Assembly (NCBI GenBank): GCA_036927565.1 | Contig: JAYESD010000001.1 | Span: 70,203,751 to 70,267,750 of the forward strand | DNA length: 64,000 bases | DNA from: Tuctoria greenei | Lineage: Eukaryota; Streptophyta; Magnoliopsida; Poales; Poaceae | Reading direction: 5' to 3' | Shown: positions 12,444 through 23,745 of the stretch, piece by piece | Position numbering within the stretch: position 1 is the stretch's first letter | Layout of the letters: each line of letters begins with the position of its first letter | The notes under the pieces: generated by a model | Database searches by the model: none | Seen by the model: the letters and a program-made list of their open reading frames with translations, nothing else | Told to the model about the DNA's origin: nothing | Position numbers and translations under genes: made by a program

Positions 12444-12665
12444 GCCATTTGCATTGCTAAAAACCCTGTGCAACATTCTAGAACAAAACACATTGACATT
12501 AGGTATCACTTTCTCTGTAATAATGTTGAGAAAGGAAACATTGTGCTTCACCATGTAGATACCGAACAACAATTAGCTGACATTTTTACAAAACCTTTGG
12601 ATTTCACTCGTTTTTATTTCATTCATAGTGAAATAGGGGATATGCATCCTCATAGATTAAATTGA
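12444..12665 (+). pseudogene. pol: RNase H C-terminus of element 1a
   Basis: This is the continuation of the pol remnant at 1-2645 after the 1b insertion. It encodes the Copia RNase H tail (AICIAKNPVQHSRTKHIDIR ... LADIFTKPLDFTRF) and ends with TGA at 12663-12665. It matches the ends of 1b (5283) and 1d (51094), so the true end of pol is secure. The upstream codons belong to another element, so it cannot be expressed as such. Confidence 0.93.
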
Positions 12666-13595
12666 GGGGGAGCTTTCAAATTTGAGATCTCAATTTAAAA
12701 TAATATGAGCATAGTATTTCATACATATATGACTTTGTGATTCCTTTTGCATGCTGAAAGTTCTTACTACATTACTCTTGTTATACATTTTGTAGTTTTT
12801 GCCATGACTAGTAATTGAAATAATTACTTACACTACATCTGGTCATGACTGAACTTTCTTGCTTTTTTGAACTTGTTGCATGCTCACAAGTGCTTTTAAT
12901 AATGAATAATTAATCAAGTAATGAACTCACATGTTGAGCTTTTATGATTAAATAAAAATGAGAAAAGATCAAGAGAATATGCATGCATCACACTTCTTCT
13001 TTTGAAATGGCTTATCATTGCACTTACATATGAACTTGGAAAAAGTTGTGTACTAAAACCATGTCCTTAAGCTTCTGATTGTCAAATGGCATAGGCTTGG
13101 CTTAGTTGGTTAGAATAAGGCAGATGCGCATATAATCTCTTGCAAATTTCATATGATAAAAATTTGTGCTTAAAAGAAAAAATTGCAGCAACAAGTGCCA
13201 TGCTTTTAGGTCTAGAAATAGTTAAGTCTGTGAGATCATGACTTGCTTAAATTGTAAATTACATTTGATCTCTAGCATGGCTTACACTACTTTTTGTATT
13301 TCATTGTTGTGATAGTGTAAGTTACTTGATAGTATGAGTTGAATGAGCTTTGTTTTATATGTATATGTTATAATATGCTCATAACAAATTAAAACTTCTC
13401 TTTTGTACCTAGCTAAATACATTGTCAAAGGGGGAGAAGTATGCAACGGGGAGAAATATGTATAGGTGGAGAAATTTATTTCTATCTCATTTTATTTACA
13501 AAAATAAGGAGAAATTGTTTTCAAAATTTTTCATGTGAATACGTCAATGTTCGGATTTTAAGTGGTGTCGCCAATGCATTCATCAAGGGGGAGAT
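12666..13595 (+). other. Non-coding region of 1a between pol and 3' LTR, polypurine tracts
   Basis: There is no gene here. G-rich purine tracts occur just after the pol stop (12664-12673), at 13428-13437 (AAAGGGGGAG) and at 13584-13595 (AAGGGGGAGATT), the last abutting the 3' LTR. The A/T-rich filler between them is shared with 1b and 1d. Confidence 0.85.
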
Positions 13596-15460
13596 TGTGA
13601 GACCTATGTGCGTTGAATACATTGGCTTTGACGATAAAAGTTTTTAATACTATCAAAACACCTTTTTAACAAGGTCTGACTCTAGGTCCGAGCTCCTGCA
13701 AGGTCCGACGATAGGTCCGGTTTGTTTTGGGTAGCTCCGGCAAGGTTCGACGTAAAGTACGACTTGCTTTGGCTAGGTCCGACTTCTTTGGAAAGGTCCG
13801 ATGCAAGGTCTGACTTATTTTGGATAGGTCCAACTTGCTGTGGCAAGGTTCAACATGTTTTTGATAGGTCCGATGCAAGGTTCGTCTAGCTTTGGTTAGC
13901 TAGCGCTAGCTAGGTCTGACTAGTTTTGGTAAGCTCCCGTGCTAGGTCCTACTAGCTTTGGTAAGCTCCATCGCTAGGTCCTGCTAGCTTTGGTAAGCTC
14001 TAGCGCTAGGTCCTGCTAGCTTTGGTAAGCTCCGGTTCAAGGTCCGGTTAGCTTTGGCAAGGTTCGGAGCTTGATCGCAGTGGTTCTGCTTTTACCTTAC
14101 AATGTTTTGAACTTGCTTTACATCTATGGAAAGTTTGCTTAGTATTCTTTTACTAAGTTTTTGGTGTATTTTGGTGGTTATGTCGGATATCATTTTTCTA
14201 TGGTTTGCAACATGCTTATGTGAGATGCTCACGTAAGGTGTTGTGATTTCGGAACTAACGTGAGTCAAGTCGAGGACTTGTGCTCGGAAGTATTGGTTGT
14301 TTATTCATGTACAGGTGTTGCTTTAATTCAAGACATAGCTGGTGACAAGATCCATTGAACTAGTCTTGGGGAGAAGATGAGGTTCAACAACCAAGTTCAG
14401 GAGGAATTGTGGTTGAGTTGATCGGGAGGTCGCGCAACATGTTTGAATCAAGAACAATGCATATGAAAGTATCGTGGACGTTGTTGGAATGTGTTTGCAC
14501 TTGTGCAAGGAGTGAATGGACGTGGCTGCATAGTTCCAAGGCGTGATGAAGAGATGTGGATGTAAAGAATTGGTCGGAAAGGTCCAACCGACTAGGTTAT
14601 AGACTCAGGCTGCGGCTGAGTCGTGTTTGACTCAAATATAGAAAGTTTTGAGTTGGTTATGATAGGTTTTTGTGTGGGTCACGAAGTTGAGATGTTTTTA
14701 GGAATGCGTGATACATTCCTAAGGTCTTTGAAAGTCTTAAGATTGCTTCTAGTTGCGTATAGAGGAGTGTTGAGCAGCTATGAAAAGTTTTGATTCGTGA
14801 ATTGAGTAGGATTAGAGTCCTAGTTGAGTTGAGTTGGCCTTCAAGCTGGCTATATAAGCAAGGGAGGCCAGGGCTCGTGTGAGATGACTTTTGGGCTGTT
14901 TCTCTTGTTTTCTATTGAATAAAAATTATAGTTTAAAGGAACTTTTGTGCCTTGTTTATACGACTTGTTTCAGACAAGTTTTTCTCATCGAGTTTCTGCA
15001 CAACACTACCTTTCTTTGCTAGTTTTATCGTAACTCGTGTTTTACAGATCCGATTGATGTGATTCTTTTTGGAATGTCTTCAAAACTTGATTATCTATCT
15101 TATGTTAAAATTTTAAGGTCATTGGATTTGTGGTTTCTGATCTACATGAGTTTCATTGCAGTGTTGCAGATCTGGTTTTTTCTCGGGTTGAACAGATTGA
15201 CCTTCGATCAATCTTTTGATCGTAACTTGAGTTTTTCTTGGTGAATTTTTGTGATTCTTGTTGTGACATATTCATGACTTGATTCTCCATAATCTATACT
15301 GGTTTTGTCATGGTTGAAACCGTTTAGATTAGCCGCACACACGAATTCTTTAACGGATCAATTTTCTGCCGAGGGGTTTTTCGTTGCTTCCGCTAAAAAG
15401 TTTTAAATCTACCATTCACCCCCCCCTCTCGTATCTATTCACGTGCTCTTCGATCCTACA
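13596..15460 (+). repeat. 3' LTR of element 1a
   Basis: The LTR is 1865 bp, from TGTGAGACC to CGATCCTACA. A TATA box (TATATAAG) is at 14851-14858. A possible poly(A) signal (AATAAA) lies near 14925. It is longer than the 1b LTRs because of an expanded repeat tract (13670-14068). The next base starts unrelated sequence (unit A flank). The 5-bp duplication cannot be checked because the other end is outside the window. Confidence 0.93.
13909..14068 (+). repeat. 32-bp tandem repeat, five copies, inside family-1 LTR
   Basis: There are five head-to-tail 32-bp units of the form GCTAGGTCC-xx-CTAGC-TTTGGTAAGCTCC-xxx, the last one diverged. Looser copies of the same words (GGTCCGAC, TAGCTCCGG) extend left to about 13670. 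The solo LTR (about 17480-17620) and the 1d LTR (about 52330-52450) have the same kind of array with different copy numbers, so it expands and shrinks. Confidence 0.85.
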
Positions 15461-16107
15461 CATTTATCATAATTCAATCCATGACCATTACCAATACCAA
15501 ACCATAACCCAACCATAACCATCCCAATTACCAAGTTTCACTCTAATCAAGAAGTTATCCAAGTGCCATAACCGGGAGCACCACTATCATGATAGTTTTA
15601 AACACTTTGCAGATGTTGTACCACTTTACACACAAGTTCATGATTTCGTCACTTATTGGCGACTAAAGAAACCTACCTTATGTCAACACTTCCTTAGGTG
15701 TATGGCCAAGAGATCACAAAATAGCCTTTCCAAAGGGACTACCAGTATATTAAGACCCACTGAGGTTTCACCGGTGGTGATGCCTCCAACTGAGAACATC
15801 CAACTAAGGGCCATCCGAACAATACTGGCTATACAGCTAATTAATTGACTAATCCGCACCTATACTTGGCCTTGTGGTGGCACTGTTGTCCTGGCTTATT
15901 CTAGCATGAACCGGTCCTTAGATCCAAGGCAAGCAAACCACCATATCATCCAACCCGATCCATGAACCATGCTTGCTTAGATCTCCCAAGTCTCATGTTA
16001 CCAATTATCCATGTTCATCAATTCTCATCATCTACAAGATCATTATCATAATTAAGCCATTCGGTTGGTTTTCCCATCCCAAATAATTAGAGCGAAGCAA
16101 AAAGGTA
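15461..16107. repeat. Non-coding repeat, left flank of LTR-like unit A
   Basis: I see no gene. From about 15560 the sequence matches the right part of 19168-20110: shared words include ACCGGGAGCA, GTTGTACCACTTTAC, TGTGGCCAAGAGATCACAAA and CTGAGGTTTCACCGGTGG. It therefore belongs to the same repeat as units A/B. Its left end was cut by insertion of element 1a. Confidence 0.75.
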
Positions 16108-17848
16108 TATAGGATCAAAGAGCATGTGAAAGCTACCAGAGGGGGTGAATGGTATATTACAACTTTTTTAGCGGAAGCAACAAAAACCCCTCGGCGGAAA
16201 ATTGATCTATTAAAGAAATTGTGTGTGCGACTAATCTAAACTTGTTCAACTGCGACAAAAGTGGTAGATATTACAGAGGATCAAGTCACGAAGACAAGAC
16301 AACAAGAATCACTAAAATCCGTCGAGAAAAAACTCAAGTTACGATCAAAACATTGAACGAAGGTCAATCTGTTCTATCCGAGAAAAACTAGATCTGCAAC
16401 ACTGCAATGAAACTCGTGTAGTTCCAAAACCACAAATCCAATGACCGTGAAATTTTCGCGGATGATACATAATCAAGTTGTGAATACAACCCAAAAGGAA
16501 TCTCGTCACTGGATCTTTAAAACTCGGGTTATGATAAAACCACCAGCAAGTTAGTGCGGTACAAATACTCGACGAGAAAAACTTGTATGAAACAAGTCGG
16601 ATGATCAAGGCACAAAAGTTCCTTTAGACTACAATTTTTATTGATCAAAACTAAAAATTAACAGCCCCAAAGTTGTGCACCACGAGCTCTGACCTCCCTT
16701 GCTTATATAACCAGCCCTCCTAACTAGGACTCAAATCCTAGTCAGATTCAACCGAAACTTTCCATAACTGCTCAAGACTATTCCATATGCACATAGAAGC
16801 AATCTTAAGACTTACAAACACCTTGCACATTCCTAAAACAACTTAACTTCGTGCTCACCATGAAATCCTAACATAACCAACTCAGATCTTTCCATATTTG
16901 AGTCAAACCCGACTCAGACGCAGCCTGAGTCCATAACCTAGTCGGTTGGACATTTTCGACAAATTCTTTACGTCCACATATCTTCATCACGCCCTGGAAC
17001 CATGTTGCCACGTCCATGCATTCCTTGCACACGTGCAAACATCTTCCAATGATGTCCACGATACCTTCATATGCATTGTTATTGATTCAAACATGTTGTG
17101 CAACCTCCCGATCAACTCAACTATAATTCCTCCTGAACTTGGTTGTTGAACCTCATCTTCTCCCTAAGACTAGTTCAATGGATCCCATCACCAGCCATGT
17201 CTTGAACTCAAGCAACACCTGCACATAAATAAACAACTGATATTTCTGAGCACAAGTCCTTGACTTGACTCACGTTAGTTCCAAAACCACAACACCTGAC
17301 GTGAGCACCTCACATAAGCATGTTGCAAACCATAGCAAGATGATATCAGCCATAAACATAAAAACACACCAAAAACTTAGTAAAATAATACTAAGCATAC
17401 TTTCCATAGATGTAAAGCAAGTTCGAAACATTGCAAGGTAAAAGCAGAACCATAGCAGACTAGCACCAGACCTTGCCAAAGCTAATCGAACCTTGAAACG
17501 GAGCTTACCAAATCTAGCAGGACCTAGCGCCAGAGCTTGCCAAAGCTAGTTGGACCTAGCACTGGAGCTTATCAAAGCTAGTTGGACCTAGCGCCAGAGC
17601 TGACCAAAGCTAGTTAGACCTAGCCACAGCAAGTCGAACCTAACCAAAATAAGTCGGACCTAGACAAAGAAGTTGGACCTAGCCAAAGCAAGTAAGAACT
17701 TACGTCGGACCTTGTCGAAGCTACCCAAAACAAGTCGAACCTATAGTCGGACCTTACAGGTGCTCGGACCTTGTTGAGATGGGTGTTTTGGCAGTATTCA
17801 AAACTTTTATCATCATAGCCAATGTATTCAGCACACATAGGTCTCACA
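16108..17848 (-). mobile_element. Family-1 solo LTR
   Basis: This is one complete family-1 LTR (1741 bp, minus orientation) with no internal region. It is flanked by AGGTA at 16103-16107 and again at 17849-17853. The left terminal TG (plus-strand view) has mutated to TA. A TATA box lies near 16704. The matching duplication shows it arose from a full element by LTR-LTR recombination rather than by truncation. It sits almost exactly at the start of LTR-like unit A. Confidence 0.93.
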
Positions 17849-17849
17849 A

Positions 17850-19167
17850 GGTAAAATACCCTTCATGACTCAATATGCCATGACATGCATGATTAAAGCA
17901 ATTATGAGGTGAAACTTGTTATTAAGTTGCTATCAATGTTTACTAACTAGTGGCAATAGGTCTTAACAAGTTTGAATAGGTTTTGAATCATTTTGATTCA
18001 AATTAGGATTAATTCAGCAACTTCAGTTTCAGGTGGCTGGAGAAGTCTGTACTGGAGATCGGACTAGTCCGCCCTGGACCAGAAAGTCGATCGGACTAGT
18101 CCGCACAGTGCCAGACAAGTCCGCTTGGCTAGGATTTTTGGCGAATTTCCAGCTAGAGTATAGTATGAGTTGAATTATGGGACCAAGATTAACGTAGAAA
18201 GATGATCTAAGGTAATTTTCGTGAATTTAACAACTCAAGGGTCGAGAATTCGCCGAAACTCAAGATCTTGAGCCTAAATCCAAATAAGATGGAGAATTGG
18301 TGGAGAATTAATGATGTCATTGATGAGTTGATGAAGATCGATCATGCTTTATCCTTCTCCTTCCTCCTTCCCTCCTCCTAGCTGCGATGAACTCCTCTTG
18401 ACGGTATCTCTCACAACCTAGGGTTTGGGGTTTCTTCAATTGTGGAAAAGTAGTGAAGGGGTGGGTATTGGTGTGTTTATATAGAGGTCGATAGATAGGG
18501 TTTGGGTGGGATTCGAGTTTAAGGCAGTGGAGGCCGTGTAGGGGTCCAACATGGTCTCCATAAGGGTTAGGAACGACGTTCTTGGGCCAAATTAAGGTAA
18601 ATACCCAATAACATGTCATAGAAGAAAAGATTGAATCCGAGTCGGGCACACCGGACAAGTCCGCTAGGAGCCAGACTAGTCCGATATCAAACAGAGACTT
18701 AACGGACAAGTTTGATCTTCTCCAAAAAGGAAAATGGACAAGTCCGGTGTAAGCCAGACAAGTCCAGAGGCTTGGCAATTTTCCAAAAACCAGAATAAAA
18801 GAGGGATCTACCAGACAACTCCTAAAAGTTTGAGTAGCTAAGAATGGACTAGTCCGTACTCAACAAGGGACAAGTCTAGAAAATAATGGAAACTCGGACT
18901 AGTCCGTACTCAACAACGGACAAGTCCAGAAAATAATAGAAACTCCATCGGACTAATCCACAGCAAGAGCGGACAAGTCCTGAGAGTCAACAAAGAGCAA
19001 AACCGGACTAGTCCGGGGTCCAAACCGGACAAGTCCGCACTAATACAGGATTTTAAATGATGTTTTGATTCTAGTTCATTTTAAACTCGTTCCTTTTTAT
19101 GTTGCTTAATGTTAAACATGTATAAGAAAATATGCAATGCATGATGGATGAAAATGAGGGTGTTACA
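17850..19167. repeat. LTR-like unit A (non-coding, palindrome-rich)
   Basis: The unit is 1318 bp, from GTAAAATACCC to GGGTGTTACA, homologous to unit B at 20111-21586 but lacking about 280 bp near its left end. On the minus strand it begins TGTAACACCC, a common plant LTR start, and has a TATA box (CTATATAAAC) near 18476-18486 followed by leader-like sequence with AACCCTAG. That suggests minus-strand transcription. Many CGGACTAGTCCG / GGACAAGTCC motifs lie at 18056-19040. I find no protein. The left edge was hit by the solo LTR. The family is unknown to me; a non-autonomous LTR element is the best guess. Confidence 0.65.
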
Positions 19168-20110
19168 GACATGTATATTAAACAAGGAATGATAATTAAA
19201 AGGCTAATTGCATAAAAGTACATTCAAAATAGTTGAAAATGCAATATTATGATTATTAAGTGAGGTCCTTCCCAAAATAACCCAGTAACATTAATTTCAA
19301 CTTAAGTAACCAATGCCTGCATTAATAATCCAGGATCAACTCATAACTGCTCATATGTCTCATTTTCATCGATTCCATATTCCAAAGCCAATTATTGAAC
19401 CAATAACAATTCCCAATTCAATTCTAGCCATTAAACTATGTTCAAGGTCCATAACTATAATCATGTGAGGGTCCAGGCTGCTCATAACCGGGAGCATGGC
19501 TATCATGCTAGTTTTTAACACATTCTGCAGAGGTTGTACCACTTTACCCACAAGTTCGTGATTTCATCACCTTTCGATGACTAAGAAATCTAAATTATGT
19601 CGTCCCACACTTCATCTGTTGTGTGGCCAAGAGATCACAAAATAGCCTTTACAAAGTGATTACTAGCATATTTAGACCCCACTGAGGTTTCACCGGTGGT
19701 GATGTCTCCAACTGAGCACATCCAACCAAGGGCCCCCTCTTGAGCCATACGGATCCCAGGGTAGTCCCACCATCACTGCAAACCCATCTGACTAACCCTT
19801 CCCCGAGCTTTCCTAATTGTCCAAATAGTATTGGCAACACACTAGTTAGTCAGCTAAGCAGCACCCATCCTTGGCCGTGCGGTGGCACTGTAAATCCTGG
19901 ATGGTCGCTCCATGAATCGGTCCTTAGATCTAAAGCAAGCAAAACCACCAAAACAGTCTAACCCATTCCTCATAACTGGCTTGCTTAGATTCCTAGGAAC
20001 CATGTTGCTAAAGGGTCATTATTATCAATTTTCACAATTAAAGTGTTCAATTGTTCATAATTAAGCAATATGATTGTTTCGGAAAACCAATCAAGTATAC
20101 GAAGCAAAAG
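19168..20110. repeat. Non-coding spacer between LTR-like units A and B
   Basis: This is 943 bp without a gene, similar in its right two thirds to 15461-16107. If A and B are LTRs, this is a very short internal region. I do not see a standard primer-binding site or a strong polypurine tract at either edge (the best is GAAGCAAAAG before unit B). Confidence 0.6.
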
Positions 20111-21586
20111 TGTAAAATACCCTTCTGACTTTCTACATTGTGTTCAAGCGACAAGGTTGGTCATACAAAACTAGTAAACTTCTATAACTGGGTTTTCCCA
20201 ACAATTTGACACAAGCATGCAATTTTGCAAACAAAACTTTTAAAACCCCAGATCAAAATGATCAAGGACACTTGCCTTGCTCTTGAGCTTGGTTTGGATC
20301 GAAGGCTTCAAAGTTTTGGTTTTGTAGGTCCTCGAAAACACTCTCTACAGCGACACCTTCTATTCCGCGCGACAAACATGCAAAAAAACCATAACAATCA
20401 AATAATGCTCATATATTACTCAATATGCCATGATATGCATGATTAATGCAATTCTAAGGTAAAACTTGTTAATGAGTTACTATTAATGTTTAATAACTAG
20501 TTACAATGGTTTTTAACAAGTTTGAACAAAAGTTAAATCAACTTAGGTCAAATAGGAATCAATTCAGCCTGAAACAGATCAAAATACCGGACTAGTCTGC
20601 TATTAGGGTCGGACTAGTCTGCCCTGTCCAGGAACTGCGAAATAGGGTTTTCTGGACAGTGCGATCAAGGGGTAAATTGATGTGGGAAAGTGAATGTAGA
20701 GGGTGTACCGCGTGTTTAGAGATCCAAGGATCAAGAATTGGGCATGAAACTTGAATCTTGACGATTAGGGCTTGACGAGAGGTGTTGAGGACAAATTGGT
20801 GATGAAGAATGTTCATGTCAAGAAGTTGTTGAAGATCATGTTTGATATGTCCTCCTCCTTCTTATCCTCCTTCTCCTTGCTGCTGGATCTTCACTTGATG
20901 GCAGAACACGATCAAAGAACGGCAGCGAGGGTTTTTCTTAAAGGTTGGAGAGTTGCGGGTATTGGGTTGTTTATATAGGGGTGGAGAGGTAGGGTTTTGG
21001 GGTGAATTCCAAGTGGATTTCTGTGGGGGCCGAGTAGGGGATGAGGTGGGTCCACTTGGGCTCCTTTGAGGTTTGGCACGAAGTTCTTGGGCCCAGTTAA
21101 AGCAATTACCACATAACCAACTGTGGAAGAATAATATAATCTGAATTGGACCCTGAAGGTCGGACTAGTCCGCAATAGAAATGGACAAGTCCGTTTTGGA
21201 ACAGAGGCGAAATCGGACAAGTCCGGTATAGGGGGTCGGACAAGTCCAGGGTTGGCTAGGAAAGGCTGAGCCGGACTGAAAATTGGACAAGATCAGACAA
21301 GTCTGCTAAAAATCAGACAAGTCTGAAGAAACATCAGAACCAACAACGGACTAATCTGTGCAGTGTGTTGGAAAAGTCCGAGTTTTGATGAAACATGAAT
21401 TTTCTGAAATAGAAGAAGGATACCGGACTAGTCCGGGTTGGAGGTCGGACAAGTTCGCACCCTGATAGAAAGAATATGTTGATTAGCCCTAAATTGATTT
21501 TCATCTTGTTCCTTTTAAGGTTTCTTTATGTTAAACATGTATGAGGATGTATGCAATGCATTATGCATGAAAATGAGGGTGTTACA
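20111..21586. repeat. LTR-like unit B (non-coding, palindrome-rich)
   Basis: The unit is 1476 bp, from TGTAAAATACCC to GGGTGTTACA, a homolog of unit A. A minus-strand TATA-like stretch (CTATATAAAC) lies near 20970-20980. Palindrome-type motifs sit at 20585-20625 and 21155-21460, partly decayed. The short ORFs on both strands (for example 20912-21220 minus) are not conserved with unit A, so I do not call them genes. Confidence 0.65.
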
Positions 21587-22380
21587 CATGATGAATGAGA
21601 ATAGAACTACTTCAGATCTAGCACAAATGTGGTCATGGATTGGTGGTGTCAACCCATGACATGAGTGTTGGATGAAGAGACAACTATCCACACCATGATG
21701 GGGGAAAACCAAGAAGAACCCTCGGAGCCTCCCCCAAGCTTGGGGATGGATAACTTTGGCTCCTGCTAAAAGATGAAATTCTTCCACAAATGGAATTGGG
21801 GTTGCCTAGCGGACATTTGTTGAGTGATGCCTTGAATTATCTTGCAGTTGAGCACTTGCGTCCTCGTTGGCCATCCCATAAAAGGAGTTAGCCAACACTA
21901 CCCTGTTTTCACACAAAGGGAGAAGACAAACAAGGGTAATCTTGTCTAATAACTACTAGTACCTATAGCTTAATGACAAGTGATACATATCCTTTACTTC
22001 ATTTACCTTCCTCAGCAATGGTTACAGAAAGCGAGTGTGAGGAGACGTGCATGCGGTGGACATTGGCGTTATGGCACCTTGTCCCGTCAGTCACAGATTG
22101 GCTAAGGCACATGGACTGGAGCACCAAAGCATGTGCCATGCGCCCCTGGCTCCTCATAACCGGTGCCGCTTCGGAGATTTCATGAAAGCAAGATCTTTTA
22201 ATAGTGGTGAGTCCAAATTTTGCCTGGTGGCGGCCTCCTTGTAACCGGTGTCGAGTCCAAGTCAAGCAGCGTCCCTGTGTCTCCCCCTTGCATCCGTGGG
22301 TTGCAACGCTTTCAGACAAGCGGGACCAAGTAAAAAGGTAAGTTTTTCGGCTCACTTTTGGGCCCGTTTTAGTTCGCGAT
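21587..22380. other. Unassigned non-coding stretch
   Basis: I see no gene. A CCTCCCCCAAGCTTGGGG stretch near 21728 resembles untranslated parts of gypsy elements as I remember them, so this is probably an old gypsy fragment. Open frames around 21973-22355 overlap each other on both strands and look accidental. Confidence 0.4.
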
Positions 22381-22879
22381 TGTCGAAGTGTGCGATCGAC
22401 ACTTCCCCCGGTACTACTAAGAAGTAGTCCGCGGAGGTTCGTATTTATGCGGGGTGTAAACTCCAGAACTCAGAAATAGAGATGACAGTGACCCAGCGAT
22501 TTTACGTGGTTTGGGCCGCCTGAACTTAATACCCTACTCCACGGGGGTGTTTGTGTGTTGGATTGCTTTAAGCGAGTATGTTGGTAAGCTAATCTCAATG
22601 ACCACCTCTTCTACCGTGTAGTGCAGTCCTTTTATACGTCGGGGACTGGTCGTTACAGTGTGCCTTGGCCTGACTTGTGGCCCCAGCATTATTCACCATG
22701 TCGCACACGATCTAAGTCTATAACGGTGGTTTATTAGGGTGATGATGTGCCTTGATGGCAGCATTAATGCAGAATTAATGACGCATTAACTAGGTCTTGT
22801 AACAGTTGATTTATTGTCTTTGAATGCTTGCGCCATTGGTGATCCCAGAGTTCTTCCCATTGGAGATGTAGATCCAGAC

Positions 22880-23130
22880 ACGTAACACATGGTAGCACCG
22901 GAGCATTCCTTAGCAAGGAGGCAGATCCAATGCGAGAGGCAATTCTGGTGCTACAGGACATGTGGCAGTGCCGGAGCTTCCCTTAGCAGGAAGGTAAGTC
23001 CGGCGCCATGGGACACGTGGTAGCACCGAAGCCACCCTAAGGAGGGAGGCGGGTCTGGCACTAGTGATATGTGGCAGCATCGGAGCCACCCTTAGGAGGG
23101 AGGCAGGTCTGGGACTGCAGGACACGTGTT
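22880..23130 (+). repeat. About 55-bp tandem repeats with ABRE/G-box cores
   Basis: Five diverged units share a head of ACACGTGGTAGCACCGGAG type at about 22886, 22959, 23014, 23068 and 23124 (spacings 73, 55, 54, 56). Each is followed by CCTTAGGAGGGAGGC-like sequence. Two units keep a perfect CACGTG (23014-23019 and 23124-23129). GACACGTGG is the plant ABRE/G-box bound by bZIP and bHLH factors. The location before the coding part fits an LTR enhancer, which is inference. Confidence 0.7.
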
Positions 23131-23745
23131 GGCCTCCGGAGGTCCACTTTCTTGGAAAGTGGGACTCGACGCTTCTCTTTTTGGTACGAAGGGGTACCTG
23201 GTCCGTAGGGTGCCGACAGTGGCCCCCGGGCCCACTTGGGGTGAGGCTTTTATCCTGAAGGTGGGGCCACCATCACTTCTCGCATTGCTCCTTCAACTTT
23301 TCACTTGGGAGATAAAACGACAGCAGGCTCTTGTGCCTTCGCTACGTGGCTCTTCTTAGTTTGGCAGGTGAGATACATGACGTGCGGATCTCACGCAATT
23401 GAAGGTTGTCGGTTCCCAATATGATTTTCGTATTGGTTCCCAGCGCAATCTTTGTAGCCCTATCAGGTCGCCGCCCTCGGGTTTTCAACTTCTCATCATG
23501 AAAATGGTTCACCTGGTGTGACTTTTTTGGCAAAGTGGCCTCGGGCCCCTTGTCGTAGACGAGGTAACTGTGTGGTGCGTAATCGGGCTCCAAGTGCAGT
23601 TGTCGTCCAAGCGTTGCAGAGGATAATAAAGAAAGAGGCTTTGCATTAGGAGAGAACTCTTACGCCTCGATCTTTTTGCTGATGCATAGAGCTCTCCGCT
23701 TCATCCCCTACATCGCATTCTCCACTTTTGCTCCACTTTGTGGTG

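Larger units (their letters stand above)
1..15460 (+). mobile_element. Family-1 Copia element 1a, 5' end outside window, split by element 1b
   Basis: The element starts mid-pol at the left edge and ends with a 3' LTR at 15460. Its RNase H coding region stops at 2645 and resumes at 12444 after a complete minus-strand element of the same family. Joining the flanks across one copy of CTAGT restores the RNase H reading order (CDNTS, then AICIAKNPVQHSRTKH). The domain order integrase, RT, RNase H is Copia (Ty1-type). Repeated AAGGGGGAG tracts before the 3' LTR and the iMet primer site of sibling 1b suggest the Sirevirus (Maximus/SIRE) lineage; that part is inference from known lineage traits. Confidence 0.9.

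Noticed and set aside
13909..14068. Regular 32-bp repeats as a CRISPR array
   Set aside because: Units are head-to-tail without unique spacers, inside an LTR of a plant retroelement.
18317..18778. 153-aa open frame on the minus strand
   Set aside because: It spans the TATA box and leader of LTR-like unit A and is not preserved in unit B.
21973..22355. Overlapping 65-118 aa frames on both strands as a host gene
   Set aside because: No conserved domain, competing frames on both strands, and repeat elements on both sides.
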